The notes: generated from the sequence alone by a model not told the origin. A stretch of 64,000 nucleotides of DNA from Candidatus Babeliales bacterium (GCA_035944115.1 DASZBJ010000058.1:62001-126000), one strand, 5' to 3'. Counted from the first letter of the stretch, positions 1 through 9,653 are shown. Program-made: numbers and translations.

Positions 1-1
1 T

Positions 2-1324
2 TGGGAAACTATTACAACATTTCCTGCCTTAGAAGGTGCATTGCGAAAAATGACTAAACGGGTTGGTGATAAAAAGAAAGATAGTATAGATAAGCTTGCT
101 AAACTCATTAAAAGTAATCCGGACAATAAGGATGAAATTGTAAGGCAATATGACTTATTATTTAAGAATAATCGAAACAAGTTAGCTGCTTTATATGATA
201 CGCATGCAAAAGAGATGGCTGTACTACGACTATTGCGTGCAGCGCGAGCAACATCTAAAAAAATAGATGGGCAGGCAGAAGTACAAAAGCAGGCTGAACT
301 AAAAGGAGTCCAAAAAGGTAAAAAGGGTACTTCGGCAAAATCATTACGTCTTCAGTCGTACCAAGGAGCACAATTGTACAAAGAGTTGCATAGAATATAC
401 GGGGACGCTCTTGCTCATAAGGTGCAAGCACGATTTACCGCATTATTTAGACGAGGTGAAGATATATATAAACTGTTTGATATGTTACTAAAAAATAGCG
501 TTGGTTCTTTAGTAGCGCTTGGATTTTCAAAAGAAGATTTTGTTAAAATGATTGAGCCATATGGTCTTTTATTAATGACGCTTGAAGAATTTAATATAAC
601 AAAAAATTATAAGAAATTAATGAATGGCCTTGTTGCATTAGATACAGGAGTCAAAAAGGCGGATCAAGAGTCATTCGATGATGTGATTAATAACAAAGAG
701 TATATCAATGATATCACTACCTACGCATTATATAAAAATCGGCTAAAAGGGGTGATTTCAGCACTTGAACATAATGACCTATCGGGGGTTTGCAATGGTA
801 TAGTCGCCATTGTCAAACAGGCAGGCGTCGGGGCTGAAACAACAGAAGATTTTCGTAATTTTATGGTAGAGTTCAGACATTCTCTGTTGTCTGTTTTGTA
901 TACAAACATAGTTAATCGCATACAGGCATTATCTAATGGCTCTATTACAAAACAAGAACATGGGTTCGAGTTTCCAGCTCCAATTAACGCAGGATGGCAG
1001 CAAAGAAAGCGAGATGCATATTTGCTTGTGGCTATCGCACGCGCTCAGATTTTTAAGCCGTTGCGGCGGTTATTTGTCAATAAACTGATTGCCGAAGTTG
1101 CTATAGATGCATTGGATGCAATGCTTGCAGCGCTTAATAATTCAGTAGCATTAAAAGAAGTTGTTAAGAAAACATTAAACGATACATGGTCTCATGCGAG
1201 CAAGCCAGAGAATTATCAACAGTTGCTTGATAGGCAAGCGGCGTCAGTCATTGAGTATTTGCAGCGGTATTTGCAAGACCAGCGCGATCAATTAAAAGTG
1301 CTGCAGCGCGTTGCGGCAAAATAA
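2..1324 (+). CDS. Partial hypothetical helical protein, 5' end outside window
   Basis: The reading frame is open from base 2 to the stop at 1322-1324, so the gene almost certainly begins upstream. Internal TTG and ATG codons at 41 and 50 have no convincing ribosome binding site. The visible 440 residues are strongly charged, predicted mostly alpha-helical, with a Lys/Gln-rich segment about a quarter of the way in and a helical C-terminal half ending in a Gln/Arg-rich helix. I recognise no family or catalytic motif. Its neighbour is convergent, and a long hairpin separates the two. By context (many secreted helical proteins nearby) it may be another exported protein, but the N-terminus that would show this is missing. 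Confidence 0.75.
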   Translation, partial: WETITTFPALEGALRKMTKRVGDKKKDSIDKLAKLIKSNPDNKDEIVRQYDLLFKNNRNKLAALYDTHAKEMAVLRLLRAARATSKKIDGQAEVQKQAELKGVQKGKKGTSAKSLRLQSYQGAQLYKELHRIYGDALAHKVQARFTALFRRGEDIYKLFDMLLKNSVGSLVALGFSKEDFVKMIEPYGLLLMTLEEFNITKNYKKLMNGLVALDTGVKKADQESFDDVINNKEYINDITTYALYKNRLKGVISALEHNDLSGVCNGIVAIVKQAGVGAETTEDFRNFMVEFRHSLLSVLYTNIVNRIQALSNGSITKQEHGFEFPAPINAGWQQRKRDAYLLVAIARAQIFKPLRRLFVNKLIAEVAIDALDAMLAALNNSVALKEVVKKTLNDTWSHASKPENYQQLLDRQAASVIEYLQRYLQDQRDQLKVLQRVAAK

Positions 1325-1346
1325 GAAGCTTTTTGGTAGGTATGAA

Positions 1347-1390
1347 ATATCGGCGGATGCATGTGATGATGCATTCGCCGATATATTTTT
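1347..1390. terminator. Hairpin terminator between convergent genes
   Basis: Arms at 1347-1362 and 1369-1384 pair over 16 bp with one G-U, followed by five T on the plus strand. On the minus strand the same hairpin lies just beyond the nagZ stop but is followed by only three T, so it is mainly a plus-strand terminator and may work both ways. Confidence 0.8.
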
Positions 1391-2657
1391 ACTTTTGAGT
1401 TGGTGTAAACTCTTGGAACTGACCAGCCGTTATAGCGTCAGCTTTTAGGGTGAGTTTTTTCTGCAGATCATATGCATGTGCTGTATGAAGCTGTTCATAA
1501 TCATATACAGGATGTAGTGATGCAGGATGTTGTGAAAAAGCCCATTGTTTTGCTTTCAAAATTTTTATAACACGTGCATCTAATTCTTGTTCTGAAACTG
1601 TATCATTGATGATGGCTTGCTCAATGAGTGCGACTGCTTTTGGCATATCAACGGGGCAGAGCAACATATCGCTGCCAGCAAGGAATGCCTGGAGCTCAAT
1701 ATCTCCTGGTGCATATTGTTGTGTTACCCCTTTCATACCAAGACCGTCGGTGATCACCAAACCAGTAAACCCGAGTTCATTTTTGAGTACATCAGTGACA
1801 ACAGTATGAGAAAGACTGGTCGGTATTCGTGTCGGCTCAAGTGCCGGTACGCACAGGTGTGCAGTCATAATTGCAGGGGTCCCCGCTTTTATAAGCTCTT
1901 TAAATGGATATAATTCAATGGTATCTAAACGGCTTCTTGTGTGTTCAATGACGGGCAAATCATGATGCGAATCGGTTGTGGTATCTCCGTGACCCGGAAA
2001 ATGTTTTGCGCAAGATAGTATACCAGCATCATGAAGCCCACGCATGTAGGCGATGCTGTGTTGGGCAACCAGTTCAGGGTTGTCACCAAACGATCGTGTG
2101 GCAATTATGGGATTGAGTGGATTATTATTAACATCCACAACCGGTGCAAGATTACAGTGAACGCCAATGAGCGTAAGTTGTCGACCAATTTCTTGTGCCA
2201 TTTGATAGGTGAGGTCGACATCATTAATTTCGCCTACTATTGTATTGCGAGGGAATACTACCGCATCTTGCAGTCGCATACTAAGTCCCCATTCCGCATC
2301 AAGTGCAATTAAAAGGGGGGATGTGCTTAATGTTTGGTACATGTTGGTGGCATCGACAATATGTTTTGTTGTTCCTTTCCCTAAAAAAATGATGCCGCCG
2401 GGGCGATAGGTAGTGATGATATGTTTTATGTAATCAGTTGTTATATTATATGGTGCGGTTACCATAAAATCTTTGTGGCGAGATTCATCAGCAACTGCTG
2501 CAAGGATAAATAATTGTCCGATTTTTTCGCGCAAGGACATGTTTTTAAGGGAGGTGTTGACCCAGTCATCATTGTAGTGCGTAGTGTTGATAGATGTCAC
2601 AACAAGCACGGGGCACAGAAAAGTGGTACATAATAAAAATAGAGTAATCCTATTCAT
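1389..2657 (-). CDS. nagZ: Secreted glycoside hydrolase family 3, beta-N-acetylhexosaminidase (NagZ type)
   Basis: 422 residues, one GH3 N-terminal TIM-barrel domain, the length usual for NagZ-type enzymes without the second GH3 domain. Residues 1-22 form a signal peptide, so it acts outside the cytoplasm. The family signature KHFPGHGDT is at 218-226, followed by D229-S230-H231, the Asp-His pair that serves as acid/base in NagZ. The nucleophile is expected to be D304 in VITDGLGM. Known enzymes remove terminal N-acetylglucosamine from muropeptides or chitin-like sugars. The ATG at 2657 has AAGGAA six bases upstream. It is transcribed alone. Whether the substrate is its own wall or host glycans cannot be read from sequence; the signal peptide makes a cytoplasmic recycling role unlikely. 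Confidence 0.9.
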   Translation of the reverse strand: MNRITLFLLCTTFLCPVLVVTSINTTHYNDDWVNTSLKNMSLREKIGQLFILAAVADESRHKDFMVTAPYNITTDYIKHIITTYRPGGIIFLGKGTTKHIVDATNMYQTLSTSPLLIALDAEWGLSMRLQDAVVFPRNTIVGEINDVDLTYQMAQEIGRQLTLIGVHCNLAPVVDVNNNPLNPIIATRSFGDNPELVAQHSIAYMRGLHDAGILSCAKHFPGHGDTTTDSHHDLPVIEHTRSRLDTIELYPFKELIKAGTPAIMTAHLCVPALEPTRIPTSLSHTVVTDVLKNELGFTGLVITDGLGMKGVTQQYAPGDIELQAFLAGSDMLLCPVDMPKAVALIEQAIINDTVSEQELDARVIKILKAKQWAFSQHPASLHPVYDYEQLHTAHAYDLQKKLTLKADAITAGQFQEFTPTQK

Positions 2658-2695
2658 ACAAATTCCTTCTTTAGGGGAGTGAGAAAGATTGCTTG

Positions 2696-2725
2696 AATAT
2701 AATTAATGCTCTTATTGTTTGTCAA
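2696..2725 (-). promoter_or_regulatory. Sigma70-type promoter for nagZ
   Basis: On the minus strand TTGACA (2725-2720), 18 nt, TATATT (2701-2696), about 40 bases upstream of the nagZ start. Confidence 0.65.
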
Positions 2726-2832
2726 TGCATGGTAGCAGCGGTTGATGCATGTCGGATGAAGCCAAAGTTCCCTAGTCATTTCTTTTTAGGTGCTGGCAAA
2801 ATTCAGTTAGAACAAGGCATGCATATTAGATA

Positions 2833-2862
2833 TTGCTTCTGGCATGTCGATTTTGCTACACT
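2833..2862 (+). promoter_or_regulatory. Extended -10 promoter for the 2908 gene
   Basis: TTGCTT (2833-2838), 18 nt, TACACT (2857-2862) preceded by TGC, the extended -10 element seen in several promoters of this window. Confidence 0.6.
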
Positions 2863-2907
2863 GCAATGAGTGAATCCAAGTATTAACTGATTAAAGGGGA
2901 AAGAGAT

Positions 2908-4128
2908 ATGAAAGTTTTATGTATATATGTATTGGCAGGGATAATACTGATAAGCAGTAGCGTGCAGACAGTGGCAATGCAATCACAGCAAAGCCGATCG
3001 CGAGAATTGGCACGCATGTTGGAACGACAGCGCGAGCAGCAACGGAGAAACCAAGAGCTGGAACGTAGGGATGCAGCAGCGCTTGAGCGTCTCGTTCGAA
3101 GAGCTACTGGGCCGACAGAAGCGGCCCCTCGTAGAGAACCGTTGGAACAACCAAGACGAGTTGAGCGAGTGCCGGCAGTAGCGGCGCAACCGATGCCGTC
3201 TGCAGAGGAAGTTGCTGCACAAGAGGAGCATCGTCGGCATGCAGAAGTATTACGAGAAAGAAAAAGAAGAGAAGAAGAGCAGGTGAAGGCACGCATTGAG
3301 CAGTTGCAAAAAGGGGTGCTTACAGGTCAAAATCGCAAGCAGGAATTAACAGAACAAGAAAAAGAACAAGCTTTACGTTTGCAAAAACTTGAACAGAATT
3401 TGGCTAAACAAAAAACAGAAACAGAACAGCGCCAAGCAGAAAACACTCGTGCTTTGCAAATCAAACAGCAGAGTGTCGAAGCACAGAAGGCAGAATTACA
3501 AAAACGTGTGTCGTTTGCGAACTTAAAAGAACAGCAGAAAGAACGGTTACCGGATTTAATAAAAAATCTCATGGAGCCATTATTGACAGCGCTCATTATA
3601 ACCGATGATAAAGGAGCGCGTAGAAATGTGCGTTATATGATACAAAGAATGATACAAGGGATCAATAAGGGACGGCCCGCGTATGAAGGGCATATCCCAC
3701 AAGACAATCCGGATAATAAGGACATTACCGCGTTGCTCATACCATCGATCGGTCGTCAGCTGGCAGCAGATCGGCAGTTGGTTGCGCCAGCGGATTCAGC
3801 GTTTATAGATTTATTGAGAGCTTTGCATGCAGGTGATTTGCAACAAGCGATATATATTGCCCGAACTGCATATCGAGGAAGTTCGTCATTTGGTAATGAT
3901 TTTAAAATCGAAAACTTTGAGCACGAATATAAAAATACGGTGGCAGGGATTGCATTGATAGGAATGTTCGATCACGGAAAGCCATTTGAATTTTTATTAC
4001 AGCTTCCACAGGGGGACCTTGCGGAGCAATTGGAAACTATTAGGGTCGGACGTGAGAAAGTGAGAGACGCAATGCTGAGAGATTTGGACATATCAGCGCG
4101 CGATGTAGCGCAGGATGTGCGTTATTAA
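2908..4128 (+). CDS. Secreted coiled-coil protein of unknown function
   Basis: 406 residues. Residues 1-24 are a signal peptide ending near TVAMQ. Residues 27-215 are an Arg/Glu/Gln-rich segment with heptad-like spacing, predicted to be a long coiled coil interrupted by a Pro/Ala-rich stretch around residues 65-100. Residues 215-406 form a less charged, predicted globular helical domain. The start follows a purine-rich site (AAAGGGGAAAG). The gene has its own promoter and terminator, so it is a single-gene unit. I do not recognise the family. A secreted coiled coil could be a cell-surface spacer or adhesin, but nothing in the sequence decides this. Confidence 0.85.
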   Translation: MKVLCIYVLAGIILISSSVQTVAMQSQQSRSRELARMLERQREQQRRNQELERRDAAALERLVRRATGPTEAAPRREPLEQPRRVERVPAVAAQPMPSAEEVAAQEEHRRHAEVLRERKRREEEQVKARIEQLQKGVLTGQNRKQELTEQEKEQALRLQKLEQNLAKQKTETEQRQAENTRALQIKQQSVEAQKAELQKRVSFANLKEQQKERLPDLIKNLMEPLLTALIITDDKGARRNVRYMIQRMIQGINKGRPAYEGHIPQDNPDNKDITALLIPSIGRQLAADRQLVAPADSAFIDLLRALHAGDLQQAIYIARTAYRGSSSFGNDFKIENFEHEYKNTVAGIALIGMFDHGKPFEFLLQLPQGDLAEQLETIRVGREKVRDAMLRDLDISARDVAQDVRY

Positions 4129-4180
4129 AATCGAATTATACGATATATACTTGGCAGGCTTTTGTATAAGAATGTGATGT

Positions 4181-4226
4181 AAAGATCCCAGAAAGTTGTA
4201 ATGCAGCGATTTGGGATCTTTTTTTA
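4181..4226 (+). terminator. Rho-independent terminator after the 2908 gene
   Basis: AAAGATCCCA at 4181-4190 pairs with TGGGATCTTT at 4212-4221 and runs into a T tract to about 4225. Confidence 0.85.
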
Positions 4227-4241
4227 TGAGTTGTATGTATA

Positions 4242-4267
4242 CAAAAAGAGATGCATGGTGATGCATC
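4242..4267 (-). terminator. Terminator of the GH1-like gene
   Basis: Read on the minus strand, GATGCAT (4267-4261), loop CACC, ATGCATC (4256-4250), then TCTTTTT. It lies about 27 bases beyond the stop of the minus-strand GH1-like gene. Confidence 0.65.
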
Positions 4268-4293
4268 CCTTTGATAAGATATCTAAAAAATAA

Positions 4294-5988
4294 TTAGCTC
4301 AATTTAGGTGTATATCGACGGCCAAATTTTGGTTTTTTTTCTTGTTCTTTGTTTGTTGTAGTGAACTGCAATCTATCTTTTTTTTGAGTAAAAGGCGCAA
4401 TGAGTCTTGCGTAATGGAGTCCGCTTTCTTTTATATTGCGATATTTATCAGCAAGGCCGAAAGAATATATATCATAACCATCTGCCCATTCGGCGTTGTC
4501 ATATAAAGTCCAATGAGAATATCCAGCTATGTTATATCCTTCTTTGTATAATCTTGATACTGCATAAAGACTTCGGTTGAGCAATAATGCTCTCAGGTTA
4601 TCGTCCCCAGCAACACCATTTTCAACGATATATATTGGGATATCGCCTAATGGTTTTGTTACTAAATTCGATACTTCTTTAACTGCACGATAGAGCCCTT
4701 CAGCATATATGGTGTATCGTGGCAAATCAGTTTTGATTTCATTTGGGTACGGGAATGGATCTTTAGAGCTATCCATACCATTATGACTGTAATAATTTAA
4801 GCAGATGAAATCGATTGTTCTTTCGTCAGGGTTTACGGTGTTTCGATTGTATAATGCTTTTAGTAATCGGTCTGGGCGCATATTTTTTGATGCCACAAAT
4901 GGGATGAGCATAGTCAGTTGCTTGTCAGTAAAGAATCGGCATCCAGCGCTATTTGAAAGCCAGTTACCGAACCATGATTTTAGATATCCAATTCCCCATG
5001 ATGCATATGCAGAGAGTATAAATTTGTTCTCATCAAAGAAAGGATCAAGTTGGAAGATATTGTGTGATATGCCGATTTGTGCATTCGTATCACTATTTTT
5101 AATTGCTCGATATACGGCGCCATGCGCATTGAGGATGTTTTCGTATACGTCCAATGCCCGTTGCATGTTGGTTGCTTGTGGTGGACGCTCTCCACGAAAA
5201 TAGCCGTTGAGGGCATATGCATTTGGAGAATTCATGGTAATCCATCGAGGCATTAATTGTTCTTTTTCTGCTCGTGAACGGTTTTTAACCGCTTTTTTAC
5301 ATTCTTTATCTATGTATTCAAAAGCCGTGCAGCAGTATTCTACAAATTTTTTGCTATTTTCTTCGGTTTCAAAACCAACAGGGGTTTCTCCGTCTGGATA
5401 CATGAACCATGCCGGATCGCTATAGTGATGGAAGGTGATAAAAGGAGTTACGCCGTTCTTTATCAGCTGTATACATCGTGAAGCATATTCTTTTAATACA
5501 TCCATATCAAATGTATCGGGCGTTGGTTGTATACGGCTCCATTCAATAGAAAATTTATATTGATTAAGCCCAAGCTTTTTAATAAGTTCTAAATCTTCCT
5601 GCCAACGCAACCATGATTGGTTAGCGTCTCCCTGTAATGCTGGATATTTTGCGCGGTGGCGAGAGTGGTTGTAGGTACTGTCTATAATACCCCCCTCTGA
5701 TTGTATTGCAGCATTACTTGCGCCAAAATACATTCCTTCAGGTAGATCATCGGGGTGTAACGTAAAGTCTGGGTTGTAATTTTCTCCATCATCAGTGCCA
5801 ATAGCCTTCCAATCCCAGTAGGCGAAATCTTTTTTGAACTCTTGATATTGTTTTGCTTTTTGATACACAAGGGCGGTGGCAGCAGTGAGCGCGGCTATTC
5901 TTTTGGGATGATTGATGAGCGGTATACCGCTTATTTGAAAGGTTAGAGTTAAGAGTAAAAGTGACCCGATCGATCGATTTTCATTCAT
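4294..5988 (-). CDS. Secreted glycoside hydrolase family 1-like protein, acid/base Glu missing
   Basis: 564 residues covering a full GH1 barrel. Visible GH1 landmarks are the substrate-pocket Gln in IQSEGG (96-100), FSIEWSRI (146-153), HH at 187-188, the nucleophile motif VENG (455-458, Glu456) and YSHWTLYDNAEWADGY (490-505). The acid/base motif, normally TxNEP, reads TMNSP at 251-255, so the catalytic Glu is Ser254; the codon (5229-5227, TCT on the minus strand) confirms it. Residues 1-21 are signal-peptide-like. The C-terminus ends in a basic tail. GH1 enzymes are beta-glucosidases or beta-galactosidases; loss of the acid/base residue is known in plant myrosinases, which cleave substrates with good leaving groups. 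This protein may be such a variant, a glycan-binding protein, or inactive. Confidence 0.88.
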   Translation of the reverse strand: MNENRSIGSLLLLTLTFQISGIPLINHPKRIAALTAATALVYQKAKQYQEFKKDFAYWDWKAIGTDDGENYNPDFTLHPDDLPEGMYFGASNAAIQSEGGIIDSTYNHSRHRAKYPALQGDANQSWLRWQEDLELIKKLGLNQYKFSIEWSRIQPTPDTFDMDVLKEYASRCIQLIKNGVTPFITFHHYSDPAWFMYPDGETPVGFETEENSKKFVEYCCTAFEYIDKECKKAVKNRSRAEKEQLMPRWITMNSPNAYALNGYFRGERPPQATNMQRALDVYENILNAHGAVYRAIKNSDTNAQIGISHNIFQLDPFFDENKFILSAYASWGIGYLKSWFGNWLSNSAGCRFFTDKQLTMLIPFVASKNMRPDRLLKALYNRNTVNPDERTIDFICLNYYSHNGMDSSKDPFPYPNEIKTDLPRYTIYAEGLYRAVKEVSNLVTKPLGDIPIYIVENGVAGDDNLRALLLNRSLYAVSRLYKEGYNIAGYSHWTLYDNAEWADGYDIYSFGLADKYRNIKESGLHYARLIAPFTQKKDRLQFTTTNKEQEKKPKFGRRYTPKLS

Positions 5989-6276
5989 GATATATGCCTC
6001 ATCTGTGCTAACACTGCGTACAAACTATTTTTATTCTATTATAAATAGGGTAGTACGGGGGGTGATAGCTGTCAACAGCTTGGTGGCAAGCATGGGTTTT
6101 ACCGCTGTTGATCATAGCGTGTAGGCGTATTTCTTTGTTTTTATCGGCTTTTAAACAGCCATTTGCCGCCTTTCGTTTTGTTTATTATATTTTTTTTGTA
6201 TTCTTACTATATGTCTGTATGAAATTGCTGGAGTGTGGGAATGGCATGAGATGGGTAACATGTAATAGGGGTTTGT

Positions 6277-7155
6277 ATGTTTGTGCCGCGTATATGTATC
6301 GCAATAATAGTAGCCTTTTTTCTAGCAAATAACGTTTCTGTTGAAAAAAAGGTAGATAATCTGACAGAGCAGGTCGTGCGACAGAAAAAAGTGCGTGGCG
6401 GGTATGTTCTGGCAGATTTGCTGACATATGGTGTTTCTGCATATCTTAAAGATAAAACAGAGCAGGAACATTTAGAAGATATCTGTTCGTTGATTTGGTA
6501 CCTGGATGCGATTGCATCTATTTCCGGTCAGCAGGTGGCAGAAGGTATGTATGTGCTGCAAGATGCTAATAGCGTTGTTTTTAATTTTTTGTTTCGGTAT
6601 AGCAAGGTGTATCAGCGGATTTCTTCTCATTTTAAAGAGTATTACACGCCCCATTATGGTATTGATATACCAAAGGAGCTGCGTGAGCGGTTACTGTTGC
6701 CGCATAATAATCATCATATTTTATTTGGGTTGCTTCCAAACGGGTACATGTTTATTGAGCCAGAAGGATATGGGTTGCGGTATTTATCGGATCGCTTTGC
6801 GCATTTAAGGGATTATCTGCGGTATGTTATAAAAAAAAGATATAAGCCATCATTATTAGATGCTGCAACTGCTCGCCATGAAGTGATTCCGCATGCTGTG
6901 GCGATGAGGTGGCGTGAAGTAATAGCGCAGTTATGTCGTGATACCAGTTGCATGCGGCAGTATGAAAATTTGGGGTTAACATTTGGTATTAAAAAGATGC
7001 GTGAAATTGTGCATGATTTGAGTAAAAAGAAGAAACTCAATAACCTCCAACAACAAGCCATACAGCGGTTTGACGCGGCATTAGTAGGATATAATTATTT
7101 AGATGTTCGCCGCGGGCGTGAAGTTATTTTTATGCAACATGATTTGGTTGATTGA
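6277..7155 (+). CDS. Secreted protein of unknown family, paralogue of the 14.1-kb gene
   Basis: 292 residues with an N-terminal hydrophobic segment (about 3-22) that looks like a signal peptide. ATG at 6277 follows AGGGG. The remainder matches the C-terminal half of the protein at 14096-15535 in two blocks: an early block with WYL, AEGM-VL, KVYQR-S-HF and GID-P, and a C-terminal block with KMREIV and D-R-GREVI. The two together define an unrecognised domain of about 230 residues. The gene ends three bases before the convergent WD40 gene. No catalytic motif of a known family is visible. Confidence 0.8.
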   Translation: MFVPRICIAIIVAFFLANNVSVEKKVDNLTEQVVRQKKVRGGYVLADLLTYGVSAYLKDKTEQEHLEDICSLIWYLDAIASISGQQVAEGMYVLQDANSVVFNFLFRYSKVYQRISSHFKEYYTPHYGIDIPKELRERLLLPHNNHHILFGLLPNGYMFIEPEGYGLRYLSDRFAHLRDYLRYVIKKRYKPSLLDAATARHEVIPHAVAMRWREVIAQLCRDTSCMRQYENLGLTFGIKKMREIVHDLSKKKKLNNLQQQAIQRFDAALVGYNYLDVRRGREVIFMQHDLVD

Positions 7156-7157
7156 GG

Positions 7158-9590
7158 CTACTGTATTCCCATGCCCCCTAAATCAGCTGCTGGGCCAACC
7201 ATGCTTTGTTTTATATGTTCTTGTTTTCCTTGTTCAAACGCGGTGTCGATTTCTGCTGTTGCATCGCGAATAAAAGTTTGAAAATCAAAGTCGGCTTGTA
7301 GTGCAAGTGCAGAAGTGCCATCAATAATATTTGTCAGACGGTCAACCCATTCCTGTATTTTTTCTCTCAGTATCTGGGGGAAGTTGGGCATCTGATCGGC
7401 GTGTTGTAGTAGCTGACGTGCGTGTGACAAGGTAGGAGATAGCATTGCCTCACTGGCTATTTTCGTAATATGCTCTTTAGTGTTGGTGACCAAAGTACTG
7501 AGATGCTTTCCTCCTCTTACCATGCCGATGTCGGACTCGATTCTTGCCTTTAATCCCTTAGTAGCACCTAACATTCGGTCTTTTTCCTTTTGGGGGAAAT
7601 CAGGCATTTTGTTCGCTTGTTCAAGTAACCGCTGGGTGTAGATAATGACGGGAGTGATCAATTGTGCTGCGGCTTGACCTTCATTAAAAAGCTTTGTAAG
7701 GTCTTCTTCCTGTTTTGCGTACAATTTTTCTGATTCCTCTGCTGCAGGATCATACGTTTTTATGGTACGAATGATAGATTGCATGTTCAAGATGGAATAC
7801 GGCGGGAAATTAGGTATTGCCGTTGCCTGAGTCATAAGTGCCAGATTTCGTATATCATTGTTTCCCCTATTAAAAAGACGTTTAATGGTTTGTTGCGTTA
7901 TATAGATATGATTAGATTCGTCTGCGGCAGGATCAAGTCTGGTCAGATATTGTAATTCGTATTCCATTTGCTTGATAATCTCGGGAGAAAAATTTTGGAT
8001 CGCTTGCGCTTGTGCTATAAGTTCCTGCATATTTTTGATTATTTCAGGCATGAATGTTTGTTCACGTGCAAGCTGAGCGATGGGAGGGAGCGAGGGTTTG
8101 GGTTTCCATATATCTATTTCGTTGTCTTTATTGCTATAAGTAACAATAAATTGATCATCAGGACTAATGATCAATGGTATAGACGGCCATGACCATTCCG
8201 GAGAGGATTTTGCTTTTTGTAAGAGCTTCCCAGTTTCGAGATCCCATATACTTAGAAGAAGGGGGGCTGCACCGATAATAGCAATGAACTTGTTGTTACC
8301 CACCGCAATAGTCTCTATTCTGCTGAATGTCAACAGTTGTTTTCCCGGTGCTATTTTTTTATATAAGGTGCCACTGCTGATTTGCCACACGTTTATCGTT
8401 TGGCCTCCTCCCGTAACAAGGAATTTGTTATTTGGGCTGAAGGCCAATGCTGTGATTGCATTATCGTGGTCTAAGCTATACAGCAATTTTCCTGAGGTAG
8501 CGCTCCACAGGTAGGCAGTTGCATTGATCGTTGCGGCGATGAAATTTCCATTTGGACTGATAGCTAACGATGTTACCGCTCCCCATTTTTTATATTCTAA
8601 TTGTGGTCCTATAGGAAATCCTGTTTCATTGCTATATAAAATATTTCCATTGGTGGCGTTCCAAATCCGTATAGGCTCATTAAGGTCGGATGTTGCGGTT
8701 ACGATAAACATATTTTTAGGGTCTATAGCAACAAACTTTACTGGTGCGGTGTGACCGGTGAGAGTAAAGAGTAATTCTCCGGTGCGTATGCTCCAAACAT
8801 ATGCATTATGGTCGGTGCATCCGGTGACAATGAATGCGTTATTCTTACTTACAGCAATAGATATTATGCGTGAGGGAGAAGTGAAGGCGGGTAACAGTGT
8901 TCTTGTCTTTCTATCATAGATATATATCTTGTCATCGCTATCCTGAGTAACTATGAGTTGCGTGTTATTGCAGATCAGGATTTTCACGATCTCTCGCTCT
9001 GATACACGAAACTTATCGAATATTTTACCTTCGCTTGGCTCCCGTAGATATACATGCCCATCTGTAGATCCCGTTGCAATGAATGTGCCGTCGGGGCTAA
9101 TATCGGCGACAGCTTCCTGAAGTCCTGCGATTTTTATGTGTTTGAGTGCTTTGGGTGCATTAGGGTCACCAAATTGGCTTGGTGTTGCAAGTGATTCAAT
9201 ATGTTCTCCGATAGCTCTTGGAACGTTGCCGAGCACCGTTCTGAGTTTGGGATCGGAATATGGTGTATATAATTTTATTGTTTCAGGTTCTTGAGCATCT
9301 TTCTCTTCTTCCTCTTTTGTATCTTCCTGAGTTGCTATTGGCCCAGCGGCCTCTTTCTGGCGATGAAGAGTCCCTTGTTTTTTCTCTTTTCCAGCGCGTA
9401 TACGCACTTCCTCTTGCTTTCGAAAGGCTTCAAGCCTCCGCTCGCGTTCTAACTGTGCCCGGATTGCCGCAGGATCTTCTAATGACGCTTGTATTGCAGC
9501 GTGAGTCTCTACATCTCCTGGTGCAGCTGACGGATATAAAGGGGATATAATAGTGAGGCCATATACAAGAACTATTTTTATCATTTTCAT
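7158..9590 (-). CDS. Secreted WD40-repeat protein with helical-repeat C-terminus
   Basis: 810 residues from the ATG at 9590, which has AAGGAG six bases upstream and opens directly onto a signal peptide (MKMIKIVLVYGL...). An in-frame ATG at 9725 would place 45 unlikely residues before it. After a charged Glu/Lys/Arg linker (about 25-115), residues about 150-505 hold roughly eight WD40 blades (recurring motifs such as S-N-FI-TG, VWS, IWNA, LWSATSGK, IWDLETGKLL). Residues about 510-795 contain four copies of a helical unit opened by A-x-x-[IM]-x-[ND]-F-[SP]. WD40 propellers are protein-interaction platforms and are rare as exported proteins in free-living bacteria. A role in contacting host proteins is an inference from the signal peptide and the ankyrin-rich neighbourhood. 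Confidence 0.88.
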   Translation of the reverse strand: MKMIKIVLVYGLTIISPLYPSAAPGDVETHAAIQASLEDPAAIRAQLERERRLEAFRKQEEVRIRAGKEKKQGTLHRQKEAAGPIATQEDTKEEEEKDAQEPETIKLYTPYSDPKLRTVLGNVPRAIGEHIESLATPSQFGDPNAPKALKHIKIAGLQEAVADISPDGTFIATGSTDGHVYLREPSEGKIFDKFRVSEREIVKILICNNTQLIVTQDSDDKIYIYDRKTRTLLPAFTSPSRIISIAVSKNNAFIVTGCTDHNAYVWSIRTGELLFTLTGHTAPVKFVAIDPKNMFIVTATSDLNEPIRIWNATNGNILYSNETGFPIGPQLEYKKWGAVTSLAISPNGNFIAATINATAYLWSATSGKLLYSLDHDNAITALAFSPNNKFLVTGGGQTINVWQISSGTLYKKIAPGKQLLTFSRIETIAVGNNKFIAIIGAAPLLLSIWDLETGKLLQKAKSSPEWSWPSIPLIISPDDQFIVTYSNKDNEIDIWKPKPSLPPIAQLAREQTFMPEIIKNMQELIAQAQAIQNFSPEIIKQMEYELQYLTRLDPAADESNHIYITQQTIKRLFNRGNNDIRNLALMTQATAIPNFPPYSILNMQSIIRTIKTYDPAAEESEKLYAKQEEDLTKLFNEGQAAAQLITPVIIYTQRLLEQANKMPDFPQKEKDRMLGATKGLKARIESDIGMVRGGKHLSTLVTNTKEHITKIASEAMLSPTLSHARQLLQHADQMPNFPQILREKIQEWVDRLTNIIDGTSALALQADFDFQTFIRDATAEIDTAFEQGKQEHIKQSMVGPAADLGGMGIQ

Positions 9591-9623
9591 GGAAATCTCC
9601 TTATTTGTGCTCCATTCAATGCT

Positions 9624-9653
9624 ATTGTACACAATCCTCTTGTTGAAAATCAA
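9624..9653 (-). promoter_or_regulatory. Promoter for the WD40 gene
   Basis: On the minus strand TTGATT (9653-9648), 18 nt, TACAAT (9629-9624), about 34 bases upstream of the chosen ATG. This supports the start at 9590, since the longer frame would begin upstream of the promoter. Confidence 0.6.

Noticed and set aside
5988-6100. Promoter for the GH1-like gene from TTGACA near 6080
   Set aside because: On the minus strand TTGACA is followed by TATAAT only after about 26 bases, too far for a standard promoter.
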